Below, one piece after another: positions 21,664 to 33,001 of a DNA stretch of 64,000 bases; position 1 is the stretch's first letter; the number at the start of each line of letters is the position of its first letter. The translations under genes were made by a program, and so were the position numbers. The stretch covers positions 186,001-250,000 of the forward strand of contig JALIZF010001611.1 in assembly GCA_029948255.1 (NCBI GenBank), given 5' to 3'. A model generated the notes under the pieces. That model did no database searches. It was not told where the DNA came from and saw only the letters and a program-made list of their open reading frames with translations. This stretch comes from Telmatactis stephensoni (Eukaryota > Cnidaria > Anthozoa > Actiniaria > Isophelliidae).

Positions 21664-24600
21664 ACAAACAAACAAACAAGGAAACAAGCAAAGCAAAATG
21701 TTAGAATATTGCCACATACAGTAAAAACCCGCATATAAGAACCACTGTTTTTCGAGGCTAGGCTAAAATGGTTCTTATGTAATTGGTATTTAGTGAGAAT
21801 TTAGGCTAAGGTGGTTCTTAACTGGTTCTTATATACAAGGCAAAAACAATATGTATATTTATATGTTTGTATTGTATATGTATAAAAAAAATCATTTGCT
21901 TATTATTATTGAGTACAAATAATAACATATTGTATTGTATATACATCACCTAAAACATTTGTAAAGCATTTATCTTGTAAAAATTTGGTCATTCAGCCTG
22001 AACTTATATTTTTTCACCATTTACAAAACAAGAAAAAAGAACATAAATCCAAATCAATGTTGAAAACTTTTATATAAGAACCAGTCTAATTTCTTAGGCT
22101 AAAGTGGTTCTTATTTAACAGATGCTTAAAAAGCAAATTTTAGCCTGGTGGTTCTTAATCCACTGGTTCTTATATGCGGGTTTTTACTGTATTGTTCATT
22201 TTGCCACAATTTTTGCATTCTCTTTTCTCCGTTCGTCACCAAACCGATTCCATATATAATGCACCAGTCAATTAAAACCCCGGCCCCCCAACCCCCGGGG
22301 AGGGCCGGGGAATTAACACATTATAGCCGGGTCTTTAACACTGTTTTAACAGCACAATCAACGGGAAGGCGGGGGAATTAACGTCTAATTCAAAGAAAAT
22401 GATCTGTTTCGCCGCCGTTTTTGGCCTCTAAGGGCCGGAAAATGCTGGGACTTTAACATTGTAGAAATGTTAATTCCCCCGGTATTGCCCGGGGGTTGGG
22501 GGGCCGTGGTTTCAATTGACTGATGCATAAGTTGTAGCTTTCGTTCTTAGTGCTGTTCTTATGGTCCCTATGCACTAGCAGGTCGCAGTGTGTGTATCAG
22601 TCTACGTTCATCACTAGCTAAACTTAACTTAACTGTCCAGTTACCTTGTAATGCTTGGGGTTTTTTAGTACGCTCATGAAAGTTGTCTTCTCCTCAACCT
22701 CAGATTCCAAGTCGTCTTCTATGGTATTTATGTAGACATCATCTATTATGTGTTCTGGAGTTAAACTGAGTCTAACTTTAGCTGGGACCTTCACGTTGCA
22801 ATCTTCACATTGGGAAGGACTTTCTGCGGCCAATGGAGACGTTTTGATAGATCCATTGCTTGCAGGATTCCTCTTCTTCAGACAAGAAGGACTGCATTTA
22901 GCTTCACCTTGTGTAGAAAATTCTGATGCCAACGGCGATGTTTTTAAGGATGCTTTTCTGGAGGAGTCTAATCTCGTGGGGCACGTAGGACTGTGATTAT
23001 TCCATCTCTGTTTTGAGTCTTGCCTGGAAACTGATATCAACCCTGGATAGTTTTGAAGAGCCCGGTCATCCTCAATGGTGGCCAATGGAGGCTGATGGAA
23101 CATGTTGGAAGGACGTCGATACATATCTGAATGAAGTGCATGAGAACTCCGTCTTGAATCATATTGATAACCATGGGTTGTTGCTTTGGACCCTCGTCTT
23201 GAGTCATGTTGATGAAGATCTGAATGGAAGCCATGGGTAGTCGCTTTGGAACTCCTTCTTGAGTCAGCCGGATGGCGATCTGGATGGATTCCATGGTTGG
23301 TTAACCTTGAATCTCGTCTTGAATCTCGTCTTGAATCAACCGAGCGACGGGACTTCTTGGAACCTGTTCTTGACGGTCCTCGGCTACTTGAAATGAACTG
23401 GCCAACACCTGGAGCCTTAGAGTTTCTCCGTGAGCTCAGAATTACATTAGCATGAAATGGTACCATATCTACGTAAGTTTTGGGCATGAATAACTCAAAG
23501 TTGTCACTGTCGACTTCAGAACTTTCATGGCCAGAGTGAAACCCCTCTGAATTGTAGCCTTCAAAACTGATGGAACTAAGACTGTCAACGTCGCTGTCAG
23601 GATTCTGTTTGGATTTGTTTTCCTCTGGTAATGTTTGTTGTAGCATCTCTCTCAGTGCTTTAGCATTATCCACATCTGACTGTCCAGCCACCTCAGTGCC
23701 TGGGCCGTGCTTCTCTGCGGACTCGTGCTTTTCTTCTCCACTTTCGTAAGAGAGATTTACGTGGGAAGTGCCAGATTTACTAGCACGGCTGTATTTGTAG
23801 TTTTCCTCAAACGAGGACTCTTTATGGCTACTATCTGTGAGTTGTAACGATTTGGAGCGTTTTTCCTTTTTGGACTCTATCTTTGCTTCCTCTTCATCTG
23901 TGTCTCGCTTTCTTTTCCTGCAAACTTTGAAGAAAACATTTCTATATGAAGTCAAGAGAGTAGACATCATTAAAGGTAAAATGAAAGACTAAGTGAACAA
24001 AAGGAAGTTGAAAGAAGAAATGAGTTAAGTGTATTCATTAATTACCTCCTTCAGCTGTTGGTTCTCGCACACCAATGTGAAAAATCATCTCGAAAAACAC
24101 GCCCGTTGCTAGGACGATTAGGACTAGTTTCTGCAAAAACAAAATCATTCTATCAATACGTTTCAAGGACAAACTCGTTGGCCGGGGACCCAATGGTAAA
24201 CTGTAGATCAAATTTGCCCGTATGGATAAACGACTTCGTGGAGGTCATTTACGGAGTTAAGCAGGAAGACTTGCTGTGCAAGTCGCAAAATAACGTAATG
24301 ATTACAAGGAAAATGATAAAATAAGATATAAATAAAAACACTAAACAAAGGAGGAGGGATGAAAATGTTATTCCAAAGTAAAAATAGAGAAAAGATTAGG
24401 TCATCTTAAATATATAATCTTCTTAGTGCAGTATTTTTGCCCCTTTTACGCGATCTAAGGGAGCAATGTCTTCCCTACAAGTGAGGTGATAGGAATATGC
24501 AAACACAGACCAGCGTTAACGCTTTATTTAAGATAATCGCACCCTCAAACCAATCATCCCCATTAAAAAAAAGCAATTGAAACAAACGTCCCTCCACTCT

Positions 24601-27154
24601 CCATCGTCCCTCCCTTACCGGCCCCCGCCGTCACTGGCGATAGCTAAGAACAGATGGATAATGCCGCGTAGCGGCCCGAAGAGAAAGGGTCAGGGGGAGG
24701 AGAAGGGGAAGGGGGAATGAGGAGAGTAAGAAGGACCCATTCCCCCTCCCTTCCTCTCCCTAGTCCCTCCCCCTGCCCTTAGGGCCATTACATAGGCTAA
24801 TAATTTTTTCCTGAAAATTGGTTTTTAGGGAGGAGAAGGGGAGCACAAGGTGTTTTAATGGATTAACAGGGGGTGGAGGGAGAGGTCATGGGGCTGGATG
24901 AGCGTATAACCAGGATTGTACGTTACGGTATTTGCGTGACGTGGATGCGTCACGTGGTTGCGTGACGTGGTTGCGTGCCTACATAACTTGCTTTGAAAGC
25001 TTTAAAAAAGCATTGAATCAAACTCTTTACAGGAATGGACGGCGCGTTGTTGCAAAATTTAAATCATTAATCCATTTTTTATATTCCAATGTGAAACTCT
25101 TTCATTCTTTCGAATGAAGAAGTTACCGTAAATTCTGGCTTCTGCTTTTCGGAGAGAGTGCTATTGACGTCACTTCCAAGCAGTACCCACATTACGGCAT
25201 AGACATAGACTCCACTCAGCAGCGCCATGGCGGAACTACAATGGATAATGAAAATACACATTTCTTTTCCTAGTTCTCATTCATTTATCTTTCCTCCATT
25301 TTCTTTATCATTTTGTTAGGTTCTAATTTTTTACTTCTATCCTTTACTTCTCTCCTGGTTTAGAACCTAAGAAAATGAGCACAACTAAATCCTTTGAAGT
25401 CCGTGCAAAAGAAATATCAGTCCATTTTCTTTGATTTCATTGAATATAATATTACTCAATAAACCTGTGTTTGGTTATATGTTCTTGGATAAATTATTAC
25501 TTGATCAGATAATTGAAATCACAGAAGTTATCGGCAAGGCTCGTGTTTAATTTCGAGTAGCTCCTCGAGTCCTGACCGGGGTGGGCAAAGGCCCACCGTG
25601 TTTCATGTAAAACAGGTTAAACCAGTTTTGAATCTAAAAATAATCTGACATCAGCTCATGTCGGTCATGCACTAGACAGGGCGGTGCCAGCATTGATCAA
25701 AGGTTATACTTTTCGTGAGCTGTTGTGTTTTGGGCAATACCGTCTAATCAAGAAGCAAAACATGCGCTTGAATTACGAGCACCCGATAAACTTCTGACTC
25801 ATGACAAAGGGTCGCGACTTGGAAGGTTGTTGTCGCAATTTCCCTGACAAACGGGCTATAGCCTGTAATTCGACCAAAGAAAATGTTTTCCATGTGTTCA
25901 AAGTTGCGTCCTTTAGCGATCTGTTAACTTGTAGCAATATTTCTATTGTACATCAAAAATTTTCCAAAATAGAAATGATACTGTATAATCCTCATTTACC
26001 GACGACACCAAAACTGAAACGGCAAGGCAACGATGATTTTCGGCAATAAGGATGAATTTAATTTTTGATCGCAAAATGATAAAATTTTATATGGCACTGT
26101 ATGATTTGTCATTGCCTATAAAGAAAATACTAGCCAACACAGTGCCATTTAATATAGAATTCTATCATTTTCCGTACAAAAAGCAAATTCATCCTTGCCT
26201 TGCCCTTTTTTGGTGTCGTGCAAATGGGACTCGAGATTCAATCCGTACGTAGTAGTTAAAAGTACGTTTTCCTTTCTTCGCTTATGAAATTATTTTAATA
26301 AATCAATAATAATCAATAAATAAATATAAAGATAATCATATATGAATCAATAAATAATAAATAATCTTCTACAGCAGATCCACGTAGTGGCTATTCTTCT
26401 GCTGGCACTCACACTCACTGCCTCTACATTAAATATTTTACATACATCGCTCAACTCACATGTTGATTTTTGCTGAGGGAGAAAAAACCGGAGAACCCGG
26501 AGAAAAAACCCTCGTGGCATGGTAGAGAACAACACATCAAACAAACTCAATTCACTTATGATCCGAAGCTGGGACTCGAACCCGGACCACAGCAGTGAAA
26601 GGCCGGTGCTCTCACCACTCGGCCAACCATGCCACCCGTCAATGAACTATCACTGACCTTACTGCACCGAGCTTGACCATTTCACTTTGTCTTGTGGCCA
26701 CCTCTGGAATGAGGGCTAAATAGTGCGCCATTTTCAAACTTAAACCGGTATAGCATACAACTGCAAAAGGCACATAATACACCACGGCTTTCCAATCGCC
26801 AACTCCATCGTCGCATGGAAAACATGGCATCAGTAGAAAAGGGAAGGCTACAGCAGCCAAAACACAACCAATAAGATGCCAAGTCTTTCGCCTGCCGTAA
26901 TATCTCGACAAGAACGGGATTTGAACTCTGTCCGAGACGCGGCCAACAACTAGAGCTAGGAAAGCGTCTATGATTGCGGGGCAAAGCCAAAGAAGGCCAA
27001 CTACATCGCTTGGAAGACCAAGAACCTTGGTTTGAAATGTCAGTGAATAAGAGGAGAAAACAGCAAGGATAAGGTCACACAATACATTTCCTGTGCCAAA
27101 CACTGTTATCTGCCCGACAGAAAAGCGAGGTCTCTTCTTCTTGGAGAGCTCCAT
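17667..27154 (-). CDS. MFSD12-like major facilitator transporter, 10 exons
   Basis: MFSD12 family members are multi-pass carriers of the lysosome/melanosome membrane linked to cysteine import. Exons (minus): 27154-26658, 25235-25127, 24130-24046, 23924-22645, 21471-21379, 21218-21126, 20439-20236, 19853-19753, 19102-18984, 18001-17667, all phase-consistent, 971 aa. Residues 1-166 hold the first transmembrane helices and the MFS loop signature YYGRRKTWHLIG. Exon 3 ends in FHIGVRE, typical of the end of helix 6. Exon 4 inserts about 425 mostly hydrophilic residues between the two six-helix halves, with KRKR patches and repeated DSRRxS units. Exons 5-9 give the second helix bundle. The last exon is an acidic tail of about 110 residues. 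Vertebrate MFSD12 is about 480 aa, so this protein is doubled by disordered additions. Transport substrate is not readable from the sequence. Confidence 0.82.
18485..18685. mobile_element. hAT-type MITE
   Basis: It starts CAGGGGCGAATCCAGG and ends CCTGGATCCGCCCCAG, flanked by CAGAT on both sides (18480-18484, 18686-18690). The inside is palindromic around GATGACGTCATC. It lies in the last intron of the MFSD12-like gene. Confidence 0.75.
18807..18953. mobile_element. MITE with 28-bp inverted ends
   Basis: AGAGTGCTTCCAATATATCC at the left pairs with GGATATATTGTAAGCACTCT at the right. The body is about 147 bp and AT-rich. It lies in the last intron of the MFSD12-like gene. Confidence 0.8.
20545..21118. 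repeat. AGTCGGTC / CAGT microsatellite
   Basis: Pure octamer AGTCGGTC repeats to about 20765 grade into (CAGT)n to 21118, almost 600 bp. It abuts exon 6 of the MFSD12-like gene and occupies its intron. Serine-rich open frames here are artefacts. Confidence 0.97.
21570..21681. repeat. (AAGC)n / (AAAC)n microsatellite
   Basis: About 110 bp of tetranucleotide repeat in intron 4 of the MFSD12-like gene. Confidence 0.95.
21719..22189. mobile_element. Tc1/mariner-type MITE, TA target
   Basis: Ends CAGTAAAAACCCGCATATAA and TTATATGCGGGTTTTTACTG are exact inverted repeats, extended inward by GAACCA, and both are flanked by TA (21717-21718, 22190-22191). The body has repeated GGTTCTTA blocks. It is 471 bp, non-coding, and close to intact. 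Confidence 0.88.
22259..22527. mobile_element. GC-rich-ended MITE
   Basis: ATGCACCAGTCAATTAAAAC at the left faces TTTCAATTGACTGATGCAT at the right, each followed inward by CGGCCCCCCAACCCCCGGG or its complement. It is 269 bp, in intron 4 of the MFSD12-like gene. Confidence 0.8.
26003..26218. mobile_element. Palindromic MITE
   Basis: Arms CGACACCAAAA, AAGGATGAATTT and ATATGGCACTGT on the left match their complements on the right in order. It is about 216 bp, in intron 1 of the MFSD12-like gene. Confidence 0.7.
26395..26640 (-). mobile_element. tRNA-derived SINE
   Basis: On the minus strand it begins with GGTTGGCCGAGTGGTGAGAG (A box) and GGGTTCGAGTCCC (B box), then a 150-bp body with TTTTTTCTCCGGGTTCTCC. 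It is the most complete copy of the family also seen at 14095. It ends about 17 bp from the exon 1 donor of the MFSD12-like gene. Confidence 0.78.
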
Positions 27155-27489
27155 TTTCTTTTAGTAAAATAAAATCAGCCGTCTGCTTGCAAAAGCTGGT
27201 TAACTACAGAAAATAACAAAATAAATTCCATGTATCAAATACACATAAGAGACAACAAAATGTAATTGCTAGTATACCGATAGAAAATTTAGGCGAAATT
27301 TAAAAATGCTCTTACCGCCCAACTTGACGTGCTGTAAGGTAATGAAAAACTTTTGTGGATTCAGCACATTTAAGTGTAAAGTTATTTGAAGAATCTTACT
27401 GGTTACTGACTTGTCAAATCATGTTTTTCCAGTTTATCCTGATTGCCACCCGTTTTCGGCATTGAAAATTAGGTATCTTTATGAGGGGG

Positions 27490-27870
27490 TCGTAGGGGTT
27501 TGCGGGATTGCGGGATTGACCATTTCTTTGTGCGGTATTGCGGTATTTTACAAAAAAAATTGCGGTATTGCGGGATTCTCAAACCCTGCGGTATGCGGTA
27601 TTTTCTTTTTTGAGCTGCGGTATTACGGGAAAAACGATTTGAAATTGCGGTAATGCGGTATTTTTGAGGCCTGCGAGATGCGGGATTTTGTTTCTGGCGC
27701 TCGATAGAAAATTTCATGGCGTGATCGAGGTCCCGTGGGAGTGGTATTTCGAATTTTTCGTGTGGTGAGCCGTATTTTCGAATTTTTCAAGCGGGATTGC
27801 GGGATTGACCATTTTTTCGTGCGGGATTGCGGTATTTTCGAATTTTTCGTGCGGGATTGCGGTATTCGTA
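27490..27870. repeat. Degenerate GCGGGATTGCGG repeat
   Basis: Irregular repeats of CGGGATTGCGG and CGGTATTTTCGAATTTTTC fill about 380 bp upstream of the MFSD12-like gene. Open frames on both strands here are low-complexity artefacts. Confidence 0.8.
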
Positions 27871-28168
27871 ACCCTCCTAGGCCCCCCTCCTTTATAAAGC
27901 CTTGTTCCGGTGTGATCATCGCGCTCTTTAGAATATATGCACGCAATTGCTAGTAAGCCCAGGCCGGCCAGCGTCTAGGTGTTTCACCGAGTATTTAGGG
28001 CATTAGTCCTAAAACTGACAAAGTTATGAATTTTTGAAGCTAGATATTTTTGTGGAATTTTTATAAAGAATTGTATGTGTTTAGTGAACGTTGAATGCAG
28101 AGCTGATACTACGGAGGATACTTAGCAATATTGTCACATCACGGAGCTTAAACTGAGACAATCGAAAA

Positions 28169-28220
28169 GCAACTGTGGATAGCTATTTCGGTCTAGTTGG
28201 ACCTCATCAGCACAGTGCAG
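28169..28220 (-). ncRNA. Type I hammerhead ribozyme, minimal stem III
   Basis: On the minus strand: stem I strand CUGUG, core CUGAUGA, stem II GGUC-(CAACUA)-GACC, core GAAA, then UAGCUAU, C at the expected cleavage position, and the second stem I strand CACAG. All invariant core bases are present. Stem III can form only two base pairs with a tetraloop, or a dimer through the self-complementary AUAGCUAU, as in Penelope and retrozyme hammerheads. Confidence 0.85.
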
Positions 28221-28635
28221 CTTTAGTCAAGCACATGGTAACGACTGACTACAGAGCAAGCTCACCTTCGATTGCCACATCGACACAACGCGTGACGATG
28301 ATGAGATGACAATGGCATTCGAAGCGCGCATGATGTGACAACGGAGCTAAGTAGTAAAAATCTGAAGAAAGCCATACTTTCTTTCAGTGGAATACATGGC
28401 CAAACCATGTTTAAAAGCGACATATCGGATCTGAAAAGACCTACGGCCCACGAATATTGAAAAATAATGATAAATAATGAAGGGACCGTGTACGATAGCC
28501 GCGAATGTAGGATCTGTAAAAGATCTAATCAGCCATAATACTAAAAGTGAACGTTGAATGCAGAGCTGATACTACGGAGGATACTTAGCAATATTGTCAC
28601 ATCACGGAGCTTAAACTGAGACAATCGAAAAGCAA

Positions 28636-28660
28636 CTGTGGATAGCTATTTCGGTCTAGT
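28636..28660 (-). ncRNA. Truncated hammerhead ribozyme remnant
   Basis: This holds the GAAA core, AUAGCUAU and CACAG half of the same ribozyme. The sequence switches to the inverted copy in loop II at 28661, so the CUGAUGA half is absent and it cannot self-cleave alone. Confidence 0.75.
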
Positions 28661-29019
28661 CTCCGTAGTATCAGCTCTGCATTCAACGTTCACTTTTAGT
28701 ATTATGGCTGATTAGATCTTTTACAGATCCTACATTCGCGGCTATCGTACACGGTCCAGTCATTCTATTCATATATTTATATTTTCTCGTGGGCCGTAGG
28801 TCTTTTAGATCCGATATGCTGTACCTAAACATGGTTTGGCCATGTATTCCACTGAAAGAAAGTATGGCTTTCTTCAGATTTTTACTACTTAGCTCCGTTG
28901 TCACATCATGCGCGCTTCGAATGCCATTGTCATCTCATCATCGTCACGCGTTGTGTCGATGTGGCAATCGAAGGTGAGCTTGCTCTGTAGTCAGTCGTTA
29001 CCATGTGCTTGACTAAAGC

Positions 29020-29070
29020 TGCACTGTGCTGATGAGGTCCAACTAGACCGAAATAGCTATCCACAGTTGC
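29020..29070 (+). ncRNA. Type I hammerhead ribozyme, inverted copy
   Basis: Same ribozyme on the plus strand: CTGTG (29024-29028), CTGATGA (29029-29035), stem II GGTC/GACC, GAAA, ATAGCTAT, predicted cleavage after C29061, then CACAG (29062-29066). Stem I CUGUG/CACAG is perfect and extended by a UGC/GCA pairing beyond an internal mismatch. Identical in the core to the copy at 28169. Confidence 0.87.
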
Positions 29071-29287
29071 TTTTCGATTGTCTCAGTTTAAGCTCCGTGA
29101 TGTGACAATATTGCTAAGTATCCTCCGTAGTATCAGCTCTGCATTCAACGTTCACTTTTAGTATTATGGCTGATTAGATCTTTTACAGATCCTACATTCG
29201 CGGCTATCGTACACGGTCCCTTCATTATTTATCATTATGTGTTTAGCATGGTAACGAGGCTGGCGCCGAGCATGTGATGCCTGTTGT

Positions 29288-29733
29288 CTTCTATAAATGG
29301 GGCAGCATAGCAATAATGGAGAATTTATAATTCATATCTTTGTCAGTTTAAGAACAATCTTCCCGAAACTTTGCAATAGTACTAATAACGATGTGACAAA
29401 TTTGATAGTGAATTCCTTTTCCCGATAAATCAAATAATTTATAATTTCACGCTTGCGTGATACGGGTCTAGTGAAGTGTTAACTGGTTATAATTTCTATA
29501 TTTTACTAAAAGTGTTAACTGGATTACGAGTCTTCTATAAATGGGGCAGCATAGCAATAATGGAGAATTTACCTACCTTAACTGCACTAGAAGTAACAGA
29601 TCCTCCCTCTGCTGAAACTGAGGATAAATTTAAAGTTAATTTAATTTATTTGTCTCCCCGATTAGTAGGGCACTTGTGCCCAGCTATAAGACTAGAGACT
29701 TTAATAAAGTTATTATTATTATTATTATTATAA
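29288..29733 (+). mobile_element. LINE/SINE 3' end with (TTA)n tail and a nearby direct repeat
   Basis: GCACTTGTGCCCAGCTATAA then AGAGACTTTAATAAAG ends in (TTA)n at 29710-29733, the usual look of a non-LTR element 3' end. A block of about 40 bp starting GTCTTCTATAAATGGGGCAG occurs at 29288 and again at 29531. No reverse transcriptase frame is present. Confidence 0.55.
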
Positions 29734-32700
29734 AGACAAAGACATTTGTTTACATACGGACATTCCATCCGGGAATCGTCGTCGTTAGAACGCTCCGGAT
29801 TATATGATTTCTATGACTGTTTTAGCGCGTAGCATGGTTCAGAGTCCTTTCTATGTGACAGGCGAAGCGTATCCCGCATCCCGTATTCCACTGGTCTTGA
29901 CTCTTGACTCGACGACAATGTTTGTAGTTAATATTTTCCCCTTAACTTATTAACTTATTAACCTATAGACGTTGGTTGACGATTAACAAAATATAATATA
30001 TGCTAAACTAAAATAGGAATCCGTACGTAGTCCGCAAACAGTCCGCAGCCCGCATTGTTTACCGACACGGAACCAAGTACTTACAGCTCAAAACCGGCTC
30101 CTCAGCCGTGCACTTCCGTTTTATTTAGGAACTTCCCACTTTAATACTCAATATCGATCACAACAAGTTTTCGTTTTCTTGGAAAAAAGGAAGAAAGAAG
30201 GAAAGAAGAAACTAGAAAAATAGATTTATATATCCTGGAAATACAGACGAAATTCTCGAATTCAAAGAGAAAAAAAAACAAACCCCGGATGTATGTGTAA
30301 ATTAAAGTCTTACTTTGGTCACGGCTGGAAATCGAATCTAGCATACTCCAGGTCTTGACTCTAAATTATATTTATGAATACTTTTGTAAAAATTTTACGC
30401 ATATTTGAAATCAAAGGATAAATTGGTGTGTGCCACGGTAGAGGGTTTCCCACATATCCGGCTTAAGATTAGGTTACCTGATCTCGCAAGACCTATTTGT
30501 ATCACGGGTAACCGGAGGATCGGACCTATTTATGGCCGTGGCAGCCCCCCAATCTTGTCACGCAAACCAATTTGGCACGGCTCCCGTTATCATCATCATT
30601 TTTAACTCGTGGAGTGCAAATCCACGAGTTATTATGGGGAACAGATATGCAAATGAGTCACTCACTCACTCACACACTCACTCCGTCAAGTATCATATGT
30701 AAACTCGTTCCCAGACGTCTATCGAGAATAAAGATTGCCGTCCACAAACTTCGAAAATTCAACTTGGAACTAGCTCTTTCGATTCAACGGGCATTGACTA
30801 TATCAGAATTTGTTTCACGGATTAAGTGCCATTTCAAATATATAGAGGATATTGGCACGGTGGCGCGAAGATATGAATTATATTTTCGAGTGGCGAAAAT
30901 AATATTTTACGAGCGAGCAGTTCTTTTTATTATATGGACGGCAAACTGAAGCAAACTAAAATAACTTATTTTTGATGTTTGAAAGATAAGTTTAATTTAA
31001 AGTCAAGAACACTTTTGTCTGTAGAGTTTCTGATCCGGCGGCAGTTTTAGTGTTGTGCAACCCAGTTTATGCACGTTCTTGTAAGGAATATTCGGCTATG
31101 TTTGCATTGAAATGAAATTAGTAATGAAAACGAATCAAAAACGTTTTTTTTACTGATGACCTCACTTGAAGATTCAACAATGATTCTTCTTCTTCTTTTA
31201 TAATTAACTTTGGATAAATATTTTGAAGCTCAGGAAACATCAGTGTTTCTATTACCCGTTTATCGCTGCCAGATATTCCCTGAAGATACGAAGATCATAT
31301 TTGGTTTTCTTTACAGTATTTTCTTTACAGCATTTTCTTTTGAAAACTTCACCAAATCGTCGTCGTCTTAAAATTTCTACGAAAACCCGATGTTTTGCAG
31401 GAACAAGCGACAAGAAACTGGCGGAAAAATGTTTTTAGGACGCGCGCGTACATCCGGGACATTTGTTACATAACTTTTTCATATCTTCATTAGTGAAAAT
31501 ATGGAAATACGAGTGTTTTAGTTTCCGGTAAAATACTATCATCCACATATAATAATATATATGAAAAAATTTCTCGATTCTGATTTGCTGAGAGCAGAAA
31601 TGTTAATTAAAGAAATATCCATCATTTAGTATTTTTGGCGGGATTTTGTACATTCAAACGGCGCGCGTTGCCAAATTTCCCGCCATTCGAACAAAACTGG
31701 CGATTGTTCAAAGTGAAGTGAAGCTCTGACAAATTTAGTGCAGTAAATTGAAGTTATCTCTGTGTTTATTACCTAAATGGATTATAAAGAAAGTATTTTT
31801 TTCCCCACTGGGAGTCTAACGTTGTCAAGTGAAGAAGACTAGACTTTATCTTTACACTGAAGGAAAAGAGCCAAGACAGATTCCGAGCCGTCATTTGCTA
31901 AACTCGTCAGGCATTGAACTGTCAAGATTTGCAAAAAATTCACAGTATAAAATGAACAGACTCAGTTTTTCTCATCAGAAAAATCCAAGCTGGCATTTGA
32001 AAACCTGGAAATATATACAGTTTTATCCTCATTTGGACAGAAGAAAAAGATAAATACAGATTTTGTTACTAAAGACCAGTTGACTTCAGAAATCGTACTC
32101 ACATGGAAGGCTGACTGTCTGGACTCGTCAAAACTGTAAGTTTTTAAAATTTTAAGCAATGCATTTTTGATTTGATGAAAATTCCTCGGGGAAAAAACAT
32201 TTTTGGTCCTAAGAAATAAGAAAGTCAGTTTAGGGTTTGAGTGTTTACTTTTTACTATATTTGTCGAGTTGTGCCGACAGAAATGTTTTGAAATTTGTTC
32301 TCGTAATTATATCTTCAGATGTACCCAGCTGCGAGCATAGGATTTTTCGAAAATTCCTCCAGTTTTCACAGGGTGACAAATAATGCAAATAACTTAAGCT
32401 TATCTATTCAACATTAAAACTAAAAGGACTCCCGAAAGAAGGGAATCTTGAAATTTACGAGCCACATTTATTTCGTATTTCAAGAGCTTGCGGGCTTGCA
32501 TAAATTCTTAAAAGCTTTAAAGGTTTAACTACGTCTTCAATGCCCTGGCCGGTAAATTTTCCCTTCTTAAAAAACTTCCAGTATCTTTTAGCGGTATTTT
32601 TTTAAATTTCCGACGAGCATACCCAATCCTTTTACAATGGAGTGTCCCCCCCCCCCCCCCCCCCGGGTAAATTGTACAGCCTATCACAGAGGAAAATGAC

Positions 32701-32848
32701 TGTCATGCATTCACTACCAGAAAGGCTTCCCTTATTGTATGTCAATACTAACAACTTAAGGACAGACTCAAATGAATGGCGCCTAATTAAGTCATTAATT
32801 ATGGACCCTAGGAAAGAGTCACACTGTAAGACATGGTAACAAGTTTAA
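29734..32848. other. Intergenic stretch without recognisable gene
   Basis: AT-rich sequence with short random frames. It holds a fragment of the poly-C MITE family at 32610-32665 and a short inverted GGAGTGCAAATCCACGAG block near 30610. No family, splice-consistent exon series or RNA gene could be supported. Confidence 0.5.
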
Positions 32849-33001
32849 TAGAGTCGTTTTCGTATGAGTGGGAAACTTACCGCGCCGTACCGTGACCGTG
32901 TAAGTGCCGTAATGTCTACGGATAAAAACATTCGAAATTCATGCCGTAACCGTATCGTATCGTAACCGTACAGTGTTCCCACTCATGCGAAAACGACTCT
33001 A
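32849..33001. mobile_element. Copy 2 of the TAGAG-ended MITE family
   Basis: TAGAGTCGTTTTCGTATGAG at the left and CTCATGCGAAAACGACTCTA at the right are inverted repeats. The body has the shared ACCGTGACCGTGTAAGTGCC block. It is 153 bp. Confidence 0.85.

Larger units (their letters stand above)
28082..29245. mobile_element. Retrozyme/Penelope-LTR-like unit, dimeric and inverted
   Basis: A unit beginning GTGAACGTTGAATGCAGAGC occurs directly at 28083 and 28549 (466-bp period), then in inverted orientation from 28661 to 29220, where its landmarks again repeat about 460 bp apart. Each orientation has more than one unit, so the locus looks like two head-to-head dimers. Units carry hammerhead ribozymes at equivalent places. 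I found no reverse transcriptase or GIY-YIG frame, so it is non-autonomous. Confidence 0.72.

Noticed and set aside
30572..32159. Several frames of 65-125 aa in the intergenic stretch
   Set aside because: They lack conserved motifs, plausible starts or splice-consistent partners and fit chance frames in AT-rich DNA.
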